Below are positions 23,118-34,640 of a DNA stretch of 64,000 bases, one piece after another. The stretch is from Mactra quadrangularis (taxonomy: Eukaryota > Mollusca > Bivalvia > Venerida > Mactridae), in contig CM046299.1 in NCBI GenBank assembly GCA_025267735.1, forward strand, positions 16,514,232-16,578,231, read 5' to 3'. The translations under genes were made by a program, and so were the position numbers. Position 1 is the stretch's first letter. Each line of letters starts with the position of its first letter. Below the pieces are notes generated by a model, which was not told the DNA's origin, did no database searches, and was given only the letters and a program-made list of their open reading frames with translations.

Positions 23118-24410
23118 AGTCCAAATATTATTATAAAGAATATTGTATACATTTCGAATATCATTATTATGTTTATGTTTATTATCATTCCGACTTTGAA
23201 ATGCAAGTTTTTAAAATTGACTTACGATAACTTTTTTTCGTTAGAAACAATGGTTTGCTAGCCTAAAAGAAAAATGAAAAATAAATGCATATTTTCTAAC
23301 ATCAGGTAAAACAATTATTTGCTAGCCTAACATAAGGTAAAACAATGATTTGCTAGCCTAAAATAAACGTGAAAATAAATGCAGATTTTCTAACATAAAA
23401 AAAACAATGATTCACTAGTCTAAAGTAAACGTGAAGAAATAAATGCAGATTTTCTAACATAAGATAAAACAATGATTTGCTAGCCAAAAATAAACGTGAA
23501 AAATAAATGCAGATTTTCTAACATAAAGAAAAACAATGATTTGCTAGCCTAAAATAATCGTGAAAAATAAATGCAGATTTTCTAACATAAGATAAAACAA
23601 TGGTTTGCTAGCCTAAAAGAAAAATGAAAAATAAATGCAGATTTTCTAACATAAGGTAAAGTAATGGTTTCTTAACATTTTGTAAAACAATGATGTCATC
23701 ATCTAAGGTAAGATAATGAATTCATCATGCCTTGCAGATCAAATAGGTCTTAACGCGGCGGAAACAACTTGATCACTCGAGACTAAACAACAAATCCTTC
23801 ACAGTATTTTAACAAGTAAAAAATTGCTGCGAAATGCAGCAATGTGATTGTCACGGCAAACAAAGAAAACAGTTAAGTATAATCTTAAGGTAACTCAAAA
23901 TAGCATTATGTTGAATTGTCAAGTTAACTGTTAAGGTGTTTCAGTATTATAATGTAACTTGTTATAAAACGTCTTCCTGTTCATATGTAAAGGAAACTAA
24001 GAATTTTGCTCACAACAATGAGACATGAATTCTGAACAAAGTTTGATGTCGTTGTAAACACTCACCTACGGACCAAATTAAATTATTGTACAACATGGCA
24101 TGGTGAATGTTTATTGTTTAATTTTTTAGAGTAACGCTTATTGAAAACTAAGTCTCATGTCAGAGAAAAATGTTTTTTTGAACCAGAAATTGAAATTATA
24201 CAAATAACTTCACCGTTTGGGCTCTACAGGGGTTCGAACTAACTTTAAAACGATTAAAGTACATATGATAAAACGTGACTTTTGCCCATTGCTACCAAAA
24301 ACTACCCACCACAATATCACGGCGTTGAGACGCCGTGAAATAAAGAATGCAAGACATCAGACAAGTTTGTTTGAATGTACTTGTTGTAACCTGACAATAT
24401 ATATTTATCA
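23118..24410. other. 1293-bp segment present only in unit 2
   Basis: Unit 1 reads CCAATCATTTGTG at 14480. In unit 2 the same sequence is split after ATCA, and ATCA recurs at 24407-24410 before TTTGTG. No inverted ends are visible. It is either an insertion with a short target duplication or a deletion between ATCA repeats in unit 1. It contains a tandem array and a 77-codon frame (24217-24450) without recognised domains. Confidence 0.6.
23245..23670. repeat. ~60-bp tandem repeat inside the unit 2-specific segment
   Basis: About seven units contain AAATGCAGATTTTCTAACAT, AAGATAAAACAATGATTTGC and TAGCCTAAAATAAACGTG, with 40- to 65-bp spacing. AT-rich and non-coding. Confidence 0.78.
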
Positions 24411-24548
24411 TTTGTGTGAAACAAGATGCATTTTATGTATTCGTTGCTAACTGAATAAAATTTGTGTTTTGTTCTATACATTTCACTGACACCTAAACAC
24501 TAGTTAATGAAAACAACAAGACGTACATGTATGTGCAATCGTAAGTAA

Positions 24549-25562
24549 CTAAAGACGTGTATCATCACTTCTTCTATTATTTGTTTGTAGAATTGTACGT
24601 CCACAACAAAATATTTCTTGAAAGTCAGACCTAAAAATACTGCTGTTGACATAATAGATAAAAAAGTTAAAGCAGTTGTTTAGATACAATGTATTACTTA
24701 AAACAATGTCTAAGAAAAGAACCATATTTATATCTATTGAGATATAGTTATATCCAACTAAGAAGAATATCATGACTGGGAAAATAGATATAGACTGTAA
24801 TATGCAACTAATGATTGATATCTTGGTAAATGTAGCCACGTGACCAGATCTCCTATTTTGACATAATCTTTGTCGTTTCATCTGACACAACTGAAACAAT
24901 ATTAAACAATTGGTAAAGTTTATAAGGATAAATGGAATGACACAAAATGCCCATAATATAGAAATTTCACTAAGGACACGGTAATACTCAAGCAAGTCAT
25001 CGTCAATACTGCAGCTGTAGGACTTCATTAATTGAAAACTATTCACGCCAGTCAATATCAGTATCAAGCTGAAAAAGGATATTAAAGCTCTTGTTCTTGC
25101 TCCTGTTGGTCTAAAAGAGAATGGAAATTTTAGACTAAGATATCTCTCAATAGATATACATATTAACAACCAAGAAGAAAGACTTGGCAAGAAAATGAGG
25201 AGAAAGCTTAACACATATCGAAAACTACAATCATTATAATTCAGGAAATCCTGTAATATAAAGGAAACACAGTTCAAAAGACAAAAAGCATCACTCAAGG
25301 TCAAAAGTCGGAAGTACATAGAACAAGCAAGTGATTTACTTTCATTTCCTTTCGTCCAAACGATGAAAGAAATCAGATTACTTGGTAACCCAAAGGCTAG
25401 CTGTAGAAATAAGACAACACAAGTGAACAAATACCAACTGTCAAAAGTATAGACAATATTATAATTATCGGGACTATACGTAAAATTAGATATATTTGAA
25501 TTATTATCTATGTCATTTCTATATGACAAATTAAAGTGTTGGTTCGAGATATTTAGTCGCAT
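24549..25562 (-). CDS. Rhodopsin-class (class A) GPCR, orphan, intronless, paralogue 2
   Basis: 337 residues, same start and length as the copy at 14619-15632. All landmarks are retained: five N-terminal sequons, Asp91 in TM2, C112/C184, ERY at 139-141, P262, NFFIY at 299-303 and the CC tail. About 30 substitutions separate the two. They cluster in the N-terminus just before TM1 (33-39) and from the end of TM2 through loop 1 into TM3 (100-121). Loop 3 and the cytoplasmic tail are identical. Conserved signalling surfaces with altered ligand-facing residues suggest two receptors sharing a transducer but perhaps differing in ligand. Both frames are intact. Ligand and tissue are unknown. Confidence 0.85.
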   Translation of the reverse strand: MRLNISNQHFNLSYRNDIDNNSNISNFTYSPDNYNIVYTFDSWYLFTCVVLFLQLAFGLPSNLISFIVWTKGNESKSLACSMYFRLLTLSDAFCLLNCVSFILQDFLNYNDCSFRYVLSFLLIFLPSLSSWLLICISIERYLSLKFPFSFRPTGARTRALISFFSLILILTGVNSFQLMKSYSCSIDDDLLEYYRVLSEISILWAFCVIPFILINFTNCLILFQLCQMKRQRLCQNRRSGHVATFTKISIISCILQSISIFPVMIFFLVGYNYISIDINMVLFLDIVLSNTLYLNNCFNFFIYYVNSSIFRSDFQEIFCCGRTILQTNNRRSDDTRL

Positions 25563-27181
25563 ACTGAGTTAATTTATGTGTGTGAATGGTTTGTTTTTGT
25601 AATAGACTAATCTATTTAATGATGACTAAACATTTATTAAAACAATAGTTTTATATAAAATGATAATCAAGTTTGTTTGATGTCTGTTCATTTAGTTATC
25701 ACCCAATTTACGACTAGAAAACTTCTTTGTTTTGAATAATGGTATTATAACAGTTTACACCCATCACAGTCAACTGTCTACTTTTCAATTTACGATTCCC
25801 AAATTAGTAAATGTCAGCTCATGAAACTATACATCTGCATCAAATTATAACACTTTTTAAGTATGTATGATATTACTTGATGACGTATCCACATTTCAAC
25901 CAGCAAGAAATCGTACTGTCCCAGTGGAATGTTTCAATCAATCAACACGAGTCTACACTTCGACATACATAGATCACACTATAAAATAGGAAAAACAGAT
26001 CATTGATGAACAAGTGAATAGTTTACTAATAAATAAGTCCACACCTCGACCTGCAATAATTAATACTTTTCAAATAGGAAACGGTTATCTGGTTTGCCCA
26101 AAGTTCTGTAGATCTTCCAAATTCCTCTTAGATAAAAAGTTTGCTAATGAGCTGAATAAAACAGTATATCAATAACACTGTTCTCAATGCAAGTAAATTA
26201 ACTCACAAATTCATTTTTTGTTTTATTTTGCATTTGAATTGTTTCATCATCAAAACAGGTAATAAAAATGTCCTCCAGTAACACACGCTTCTACATTTAA
26301 AAATGTTATAGCTATATTTTGTCCACCAAATTAATTTAAAAATTAAGGATATTGATATTCTTTTTTTTCAAAATCTAGTTAAGACGTGATACGTATGTCT
26401 TTCCATGTAAATAATTGTTTTATTCAAGCCAGATGCTTATCATTCAACACATTAAAATAGCCTCTTTTCAGAAGTTTTATCCAACTACAAACATGTTTTA
26501 AAACAGCATTTAAAAAATCACATACAACAAATAAACTTCTCTCAACGTAACAAGAGCTGGCAGTGATAAGCCAGTGTTATTTATATCAAATAAAGTGTTT
26601 GAGCTTCCAACTGCTTAAGTGTTTTTAAAAACATGATTTTATGGAAATTGCGACTAATGCACGCTTTGCATAGTTTCTCCTATTTGTATATTTGGTACAA
26701 TATATTCGGCCATCCATGTCCTTAATTTATTAAAGCCCCTTTACCAATTTGCACACATTTTTAAATATCATGAGCACTAATTTGAATCATATACCATTAA
26801 ACTATAATAATGAGTTTACGGGACAATTCAAATCATTTTGCTTGATAAATTTAAAATCCGACATAGAATTCATTTATACATGTATATAGGAAACTTTATT
26901 TATAAAAGACCAGTAAGTAGATGTCTTATTGTTATTACGCATTAACCATAAACCACAGTACATTTGAGAACCTTATTATAGAAACATTTTGAATGATGTT
27001 CATCTGTCACAATAATTCTCTATAACATGTAGAAGATACTTAATTATTGTCAAATTCTAGCGTAAATTTCGATTTTATTTCCCTTTGAAATATGAGGTAA
27101 ACAAAATAATATGAATTTTCCAAGTTTTAAACATTTATTCATATAGGACGTTTTTCATTTAGATAAAACAACACATATTTA
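25563..27181. other. Receptor-gene upstream and intergenic AT-rich DNA, unit 2
   Basis: Counterpart of 15633-17259; differences are scattered single bases and short indels. No gene seen. Confidence 0.5.
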
Positions 27182-27429
27182 TTGTCCGTTTTTTCTCAAC
27201 TGTCAAAGCTTGAATAATTTCACGGTGACTGAATGCATTGTTTTTGTACTGGCGGCCTATTTTTTATTTAAAATATCTTGACTAAAACTTATCATACGGC
27301 ATAAGAAGCTTTACTCAATTATAATACACACTTTCGGAAACTCATGGGTGTAATACGACGATAATTTTAACAAACGCATTCACCGTGAAATTATTCATGT
27401 TTTGACAGTTGAGAAAAAAAAACGGACAA
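27182..27429. mobile_element. Foldback MITE with TTGTCCG ends, unit 2
   Basis: Same element as 17260-17508, with TA at 27180-27181 and 27430-27431. It shares its position, so it predates the duplication. Confidence 0.82.
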
Positions 27430-28903
27430 TACACAGACTCAATTCTTTCTTGCGCAGAATTTATCTGGATATAGGGTCTTTAATTTAGAATTATGTTTCA
27501 TACAAAGGAATGTTAATCATACTATCCTAAATACTGCAATTACATAATTGTATGAAAATATCATAATTGTGATAGTTAATTATGATCATAAATACAATTT
27601 TGACATTTGTGAATAACATTTTTATGGGAACCTATGTTTAATATTGTCCTTAACAATTAATACTCTTCCAAAAGCTTGAAATACATTTATCCGACAGTAT
27701 ATTATATAAATGGTCACATTGTTCGAGGTTTTCTATATACACGCATACTATTACTATTCTGTTGCATGTTTAAATAGACAAGTAAAGAAGGCAATCTGTA
27801 AGAGCGAAAAATCGACAGTCTAAATAGAGGTTCGTGACACGTTTGCCTCGATTTTAGCATTAAAGAATTAAAATAGCCAAAAAAACTGCACGAATTTGCA
27901 ATAGCAAAAATTGTCTAATTGGCGGAAATTAACTGCAAAGCATATGTTTGGTCTCTTTGCTAATATTTTTCTTGTTATACCATTGTCTGATCACAAATAT
28001 ATTTGCACTTATTGTTTGTGACTAAGTCATTGTTCCGAATAAGTATAATTGCAGGAAACACAAGACCGGGATTTGCAATCAGTCAGCATTTTTTATCACA
28101 GGATAAATTGTTATTTTAGTTGATTATTTTCTCTGTCTGTAGTACTCTGAACAAGTTCGAAATTCTTTTCAAAGGCGTTTTTATATAAATAACACTCCAG
28201 ACGTATGACATCATATCAATCATTCATAACTTCGAGTATGGATGCGATATAATTTGTTGTGATAAGTTACACACAAATGGTGCTATTCCATGCAATATAT
28301 TTTTTCAATAAATGAAGCAATATTTTGTTCCGGAACATGATTCAAATAGGTCAGCATGTAATGTTGCACTAAATATAGATCTAGCATACCGATACCGATT
28401 TTATTTAAAAAAACTATTTCAATTCTAATATATGCGGTAATATTTGGCACAGCGATATTTCAATATGTATTTGTTAGTATCCTAATGTATATGTTTATGC
28501 ACACAAAGTTTCGATTCTCAAATACAAATTGTTGTGTTGGCTCTCTAAAAAAGCTGATGTCATGTATACATGCAAGATATTTCATTGTCAAGAACGGCAA
28601 TACAATCAATCAGTCTAGATTGTAGTGTTTCTTGAAGCAATGCCATCGCGTAATATTCACTAAAAAGCTTCTCGTGTATTCACAAAATCTTTAACAACAT
28701 ACGCAACGTGTATTACATCCTGAATTTATTTTAATATCATTCTTACAAGTCTGTGTATTATTTTAACATCTTCCACATGATTAACATCCATCGTAGAACG
28801 GGCTTAATCAGTTTGTTTGAATAATTTAATTAGTTTAAGACTTATATTGGAACTAACTCTTTGTGTATACCTTTAATATACATGAACACTGGACTTAGTC
28901 TTG
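27430..28903. other. AT-rich distal part of unit 2, no gene seen
   Basis: Counterpart of 17509-18969. Nothing coding recognised. Confidence 0.5.
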
Positions 28904-29363
28904 CAGCGTCAATGCTAAAGGAATGGTTACATAAATACCAGACTGTGGACTCGATTGATTTCAGTCAAAGATATCACTCTTTCATGTAAATTACGGATCT
29001 TCTGGCGCGGACTCGGCCGAGTTGTTACGACGTTTGACTGGTGTTCATTGGATAACCAGCTCCGCAATGTTGTTTTAAGAATCCCATCCGAAACTTACAT
29101 CATTGTTTCCTTAAGAAAAAAATGTTATTCTACTAGCTCAGTACTGGGGGACAGGTAACGGACTCAGAAGTGATTGATCTAAGTTGTAACAACATTTTTA
29201 CGATCAATTTAAAAAATACTACAACTCAGAACATCACGTGATTTACAGCAATAACTAAGAATATTTACCATTTGGAAAACCTCGACTATTCTTTGAATAA
29301 ATAATCTCAGAAGGATTTGTTACGACTCCACCAAGAATATTGGATTTTTGCTACATACGTGAG
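28904..29363. repeat. Segmental duplication unit 3, truncated
   Basis: Begins at the same CAGCGTCAATGCTAAA junction and follows units 1 and 2 closely to CTACATACGTGAG, where it breaks into unrelated sequence (GCGAGGCACAAGG). Only the first 460 bp remain, so no third receptor gene is present here. Confidence 0.82.
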
Positions 29364-30154
29364 GCGAGGCACAAGGCTTTGAAAACCCATTTATGTAACT
29401 AAATATCATTTCAAATTTGTGAACAAAAACGATACTTAAAACATCATCTAAACGGTTGTGGATAACCAATGACCACCATTCCAACGTCGTAATCACTCGA
29501 CCCTCAATCAATTGAGTACGAAAATTTATAGACGAATCAAAATATCGTATGTCCATCAAACTTTCGAACGCTTATTAATTGGGTACCAAATTTCTTTGAG
29601 CGAATCGAAATATTTTGTCCACAAAAATTCGCCTCCTTATTGATTTAGTACGATTTTTACGGACAAATGGAAATATATTTCGTCCTTTAAAATGTCTAAT
29701 CCCTTTAAAATAGGAACGGAATTTCTTTGGGCGAATCGAAACCTTATTTCGTCCTCAGAGTATTCGACCCCAATTAATTGGATACAAAAATGTTATGAGC
29801 GAATCTTTTGAATTTCCGAACCTCTATTAACAGGATACGAACATTTTTGAAAAACAAAATTTCTTAAGACCTCAAAACATGCTCCCCCTAACAGATTGAG
29901 TACGAAAATTTCATGGACAAATGAAAATACTTTATCCTTTAGATTTTCGAACCTCTTAATTGGGTATGGAATTTCTTTGGGTGAATCGAAATCTTATTTC
30001 CGTCAACTCAATTTTTTGCCTCCTTATCCATTAAATATCTTTCGTTTTTTTAAGTATTATAACCTCTTTAATAAGAACGAAATCTTAATTCGTCCACAAA
30101 TTTTTCACCTCCCCCCCCCCCTCAATTAATTGAGTACGAATATTTTACGAAAGA

Positions 30155-30459
30155 TTGTTTGTTTTGTTTGTTTTTGTTGGGTTTAACGCCGTAGCAACAC
30201 AATAGTCATATAACGGCGATCAGTCAACCTACTCACTCCTCCTGGAAAGGTTTAATCTCTGGATTAGACTGTTAACCGACTAACTTTTGTCAGTGACTGA
30301 CAACTGCCTTACATAATTAAAAATCATTGGTAGGAGGGAGAATGGCCGTAGAAATGATTTCATGGCCAAGCTCCACGAAAGTATGCCCCGCCCGGGAATC
30401 GAACCCACGACCCCTCGATCAGTAGACTTGCTGCTACCAACTGAGCTAGCCGGGCGGCT
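30155..30459 (-). mobile_element. tRNA-headed SINE (family 1), copy 2, full length
   Basis: On the minus strand: head with GAGCTAGCCGGGCGG complement, B box GGTTCGATTCC, body and a GGGTTTAACGCCGT-complement tail followed by AACAAACAAAACAAAC-type 3' sequence. A ~12-bp target duplication, TTTTACGRAAGA, flanks it (30143-30154 and 30460-30471, one mismatch), which confirms target-primed insertion into the degenerate array. Confidence 0.88.
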
Positions 30460-31280
30460 TTTTACGGAAGAATAAAATATTCTTGCGTCCTCATAATTTT
30501 CGTAGCCTTATTAATTAGGTACGAAATTTCTTAGACCTAATTGAAATATTTCGTCCACAAAATGTTTGGCCCCCAATTAATTGCGTGAGTAAATGTCATT
30601 GGCGAATACTTTGAATTTTCAAATCACATTAATAGGGTGCGGACATTTTGTGTACAAAACGAATCCTTTTAGTCCTCAAAGTATTCACCCCCTGACAGAC
30701 TGAGTATGAAAATGTTATGGACAAACAAAATACAAATGTTTTTCATTATTTAGTTTTCGTCCCCCAATTATTTGGGTACGAAATATCTTTGATGTGAATA
30801 GAGTACGAACATTTTGAGGACAAAACAAAAATTTCGTTAGTTCTTAAAATATTCACCCCTAACAAATTGATTACGAACATTTCATGGACAAGTTAAGTAT
30901 TTCATCCTTTAAATTTTCGAACCCCAAATAAATTGGGTACGAAATTTTATTTATTGTGAACTAAAGTCGTAATTCGTCCACACAACTTTCGCCTCCTTAT
31001 CTATTAATTACGAGTTTTATGGACGAATGGGAATTTCTTTCGTCCTAAAAACTTTCGAACTTCGTTTAATTTGGAACGAAATTTACTTGGGCGTATCGAA
31101 ATCTTAATTTGTCTGCAAAATTTTCACCCCATCCCAATTAATTGAGTTCGATTATTTTACGGAAGAATTAAATATTCTTGCGTCCTCATACTTTTCGTAG
31201 CCTTATTAACTTAACTGGGTACGATTTTTTTAGAGCTAATTGAAATATTTCGTCCTCAAAATTTTCGACCCCAATTACAA

Positions 31281-31752
31281 GGTTACATACCACTAAATAA
31301 AATCCTTCTTTGTTGTATATAAAAAGTCTCATTTTCAATGACAAATTACACTATGACCAAGGTACGTAAGATACCCCAAACCATATATAGGCTGAAAGAT
31401 CTATCTATTCCCCTCAAAATGATCAGTATTAGAAAAAAAGTTACGTTACTTATAAGAAAATAAATTTCGATTGAAAGTTCCTACCCTGAAAATGTCCTGG
31501 TTTTTAACTCTTCACCAGCCGTACAGAGTCATCTCCCCTTTTAACCAGTTTTCGCGACTAAACAAACCAGATCAATTGAATTTTTGCATACTTTCATAGG
31601 AAAAGCATTGTCAAAGACATACATACTCTTCAATATTAAAAAGCACCACAAATGAGGTATCCATGCACTCTCAAAAAATAAATAAGGACTATGTCACACT
31701 TTCTACTTCCGGTAAATGCTCACTTCCGGTTACCATTTAGTGGTATGTAACC
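31281..31752. mobile_element. TIR element with GGTTACATACCACTAAAT ends, 472 bp
   Basis: The ends GGTTACATACCACTAAAT and ATTTAGTGGTATGTAACC are perfect 18-bp inverted repeats. The flanking sequence TACAA is duplicated (31276-31280 and 31753-31757). No frame inside. A 5-bp duplication does not match the common hAT, mariner or Harbinger classes, so I leave the superfamily open. Confidence 0.82.
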
Positions 31753-32647
31753 TACAAATGTAATTGGGCAAGTGAATTTCATGGACGAATCCTCTGAATT
31801 TTCAAATCTCATTTAATAGAATACGAATGTTTTGTGGACAAAACGAAATTTCTTTAGTACCAAAAATATTCGCCCCTTACAAATTGAGTACGAAAATTTC
31901 ATGGGCAAATGCAAATATTTCCTCCTTAAGGTTTCCGAACCGCATTAATTGGGTACGAAATTTCCTTTGGTGAAACGAAATCTTATATCTTCCAAACAAT
32001 TTTTGTCTCCTTATTAATTAAGTACTCATTTATTGAACGGAGGTAAATACCTTTTGCCCTTAAAAATTTGCAACCCATATTTATTGGGAACGAATTTTAT
32101 TGAGTGAACCAAAATCTTAATTTGTCCACAAAATTTTCGACCCCAAAAAATAAAGTACGAATATTTTACGGACGAATGAGATATTTTTGCATCCTCATAA
32201 TTTTCGAAGTCTCATCAATTAGGTATGACATTTCTTTGAGCAAATTAAAATATTTCGTCCTCAAATTTTCGACCCCCAATTAATTAAGTACGAAATTTTT
32301 GGGCGAATCCTCTGAATTTTTTAACCTCTTTTAATAGGGTACGACCATTTTCTTTAGTCCTCAAAATGTTGGCTCCCAACAGATTGAGTACAAAAAATTT
32401 CATGGACAAAAGAAAATAATCCTCAATCCTCAAAATTTTCAAACCCCTATTAATTTGGTACGAAATTTCTTAGAGCGAATTGTAATATTTCGTCCACAAT
32501 GTCTGTTCTTATAGTTTTATAATCAAACAACATACTTTTAAGCGGTGTTCGTGACTCTATTGAAGAGATAAAAAATTCCAATGGCTCCATTGCTATATAT
32601 CAAGTTTGTTAATGTAACCAATGAAGATCTGTACCAGCTCTCCTTTT

Positions 32648-32861
32648 CACAAAAATTCTCACGAAAAGGTTATCGTAAGTCGATTTTATATAATTAGCAG
32701 TTTAACGTCTGATGGGTAATAACTATGATATGATATTCAACAGGTATGCACTATTCTACACAATTCTTTAATATTTGAAATTAATAAGCCAAAAAATTGA
32801 GCGTATTAATAATGTTTCTTGCTTTTGACTTACGAAGATTTTTATCGTAATATTTTTTGTG
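32648..32861. mobile_element. Foldback MITE with CACAAAAAT...CGTAAGTC ends (probable)
   Basis: CACAAAAATTCTCACGAAAA to TATCGTAAGTC at the left and the complement of CACAAAAAATATTACGATAA to TTCGTAAGTC at the right form imperfect ~35-bp inverted repeats. Related end motifs are at 14403 and 23031. The target duplication is unclear. Confidence 0.5.
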
Positions 32862-33609
32862 TGGAAAGCACCACTTGCCAATATCAACATCGTTATACTC
32901 ATGTGGAACACCTCGACCATTCATTCAGTAAATAATCTCGGAAAGATTCGTGAGGGGGGTTCAGCATTTTGGGTTTAAAGACAAAACAAAGGCGGTGCAC
33001 GTAACGGTTATTAAATAGTTTATGTTATACAAATGGCTAATCTATGTAAAATCATTTTTACGTTATAAATGTAACTGAATATAGTTTTGCGTGAATCACG
33101 TATTTCAAATTTATGGATTGGTTATCGCCTAAACGATTGTGGATTTTCAACGCCGGTTGAAGCATTTTACTTAGGCGTGTGATGCAAAGGACATTCTAAA
33201 TATGACCGAGTTTATTCGTAGTGAATAGCCGAGGAGTTGCAAATAATTATACTAGAAAACGGAGACATTTAACTGTAACAAATTCTAGTTTCTTCAGAAA
33301 CAAACTTGTTCGAGGCGACAAGGCGAGAGTAGGAACACGGTTTTGAACTGGTATATAAAAACTGTATAACATGTTTGTGATGTACGAAACAAGAACATGT
33401 TGAATTCCTGTATGTTGTACTACACACTTGTAAGATTAAAATAACAAAATGAAGGGGAAAAAGGCAATAGATTATCTTTATTGTACAAAGTATAGGTATT
33501 GTTAAATTTAATTCAACCGTCTATGGTGCATGCATTTTCTCGTGACCGACAAAATTATATTTAAATCAGCGGAGTACATGTATGTGCCACTGACAGTTGA
33601 ATGAAATAA
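32862..33609. other. Intergenic sequence with a diverged fragment of the segmental unit
   Basis: At 32908-32955, ACCTCGACCATTCATTCAGT and AAATAATCTCGGAAAGATTCG resemble positions 2855-2895 of unit 1, so an older, diverged piece of the duplicated DNA lies here. Otherwise AT-rich with no gene seen. Confidence 0.45.
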
Positions 33610-33974
33610 GGGACTTTAGTCAGTTATTTCCCCTTGTGTACTCTTAAAATAGGTAGGGCCTATTAGTTGGAATACTCGGATTTTACCCTTACTTTTCAAT
33701 GTCAATTTGCCAAAATTAATCTAAAATAACTTTTTTGAAATCATTTAATTTGTTTGAAATTCAAGTTAAGTATTTTGTAGGGTAAAGAACTATTTAAATT
33801 TCATCACTTCTGTTAATATCTTCATCAACAAGAAAGATAATTTATTAGATAAAATATTTTGTTATCCTTACATAGAAATTCAATGATAAAATCCGATGAT
33901 TCCAGCTGTAAGGACCTACTTACCAATTGGATTGCTTCAGATTTTATCAAGGAAAGATAAATGACAAAAGTCCC
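33610..33974. mobile_element. PIF/Harbinger-type MITE, 365 bp, copy 2 (inverted relative to copy 1)
   Basis: GGGACTTTAGTCAGTTA at the left, complement of GGGACTTTTGTCA at the right, flanked by TAA (33607-33609 and 33975-33977). The interior matches 13820-14180 in reverse orientation. Confidence 0.88.
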
Positions 33975-34640
33975 TAATTAAACAATAGTTACTATAAAAT
34001 ATCACTGTAACAAATACAAAACAGGGGTGTGTACTTCTATACGGTTCAATACGACCAACCAATAATTTTGTTTGAAACCGCTACAAAAGCGGGGGGGGGG
34101 ATTTTTCAAACATTTATTTCACGACAATATCCACACTACAAAGCAAAATGTACCTATATATATATACATCACATCATTTTATGGTACCTACCCTAGCATT
34201 GTATTTGTCAAATGATAGTTTTGGAAACATAACCTGACTTTGTACAAAACAACTGAACAAGTTAGAGTTACTTATCTCCGAAATTGAAAAAAAGACAAAC
34301 ACTCAGAAAGCACACCATATCATAGAGCAATATATGCTCAGGTATGCTTAAAGACCATGCAATTATAGTTTAATAATTATACATATACATCATTCTGATT
34401 TTAAATATAAATAATGTCTATAAATGATATTTTGCTTCATGTTTTCTTGAAGATTTTTATACTGACATCTTTATCCAACTTGGTTACAATGTACGATGAT
34501 CTAATAGTATACAGACCTGCAAAAAATATAAAACAACAAATTAAATACTGTAATTATAATTACGCTAAGGGAGAAGATCCCTATTGTTAATCACAGGGAA
34601 ACGTGACCTTCCTTTGATTTGCAAACATACCGTATGTATA
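33975..34640. other. AT-rich intergenic sequence, no gene seen
   Basis: Contains a 10-G run near 34090 and otherwise no recognised feature or long frame. Confidence 0.45.

Larger units (their letters stand above)
18970..28903. repeat. Segmental duplication unit 2 (carries receptor gene 2)
   Basis: Same start sequence (CAGCGTCAATGCTAAA) as unit 1. It retains the uninterrupted site for the 7-kb insertion (TGCGAAAATTGG at 20465) and for two MITEs. It carries its own 1.29-kb extra segment (23118-24410). Every other feature is colinear with unit 1. Confidence 0.88.
29440..32480. repeat. Degenerate ~65-bp tandem array (AATTGGGTACGAAATTT family)
   Basis: Several dozen diverged units alternate TTAATTGRGTACGAAATTTC, GGACGAATGAAAATATTTCG and TCCTCAAAATTTTCGACCCC. 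Divergence is high compared with the other arrays, so it is old. It is interrupted by a SINE (30155-30459) and a TIR element (31281-31752). Short frames (29320-29559, 29896-30129) are incidental. Confidence 0.75.
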
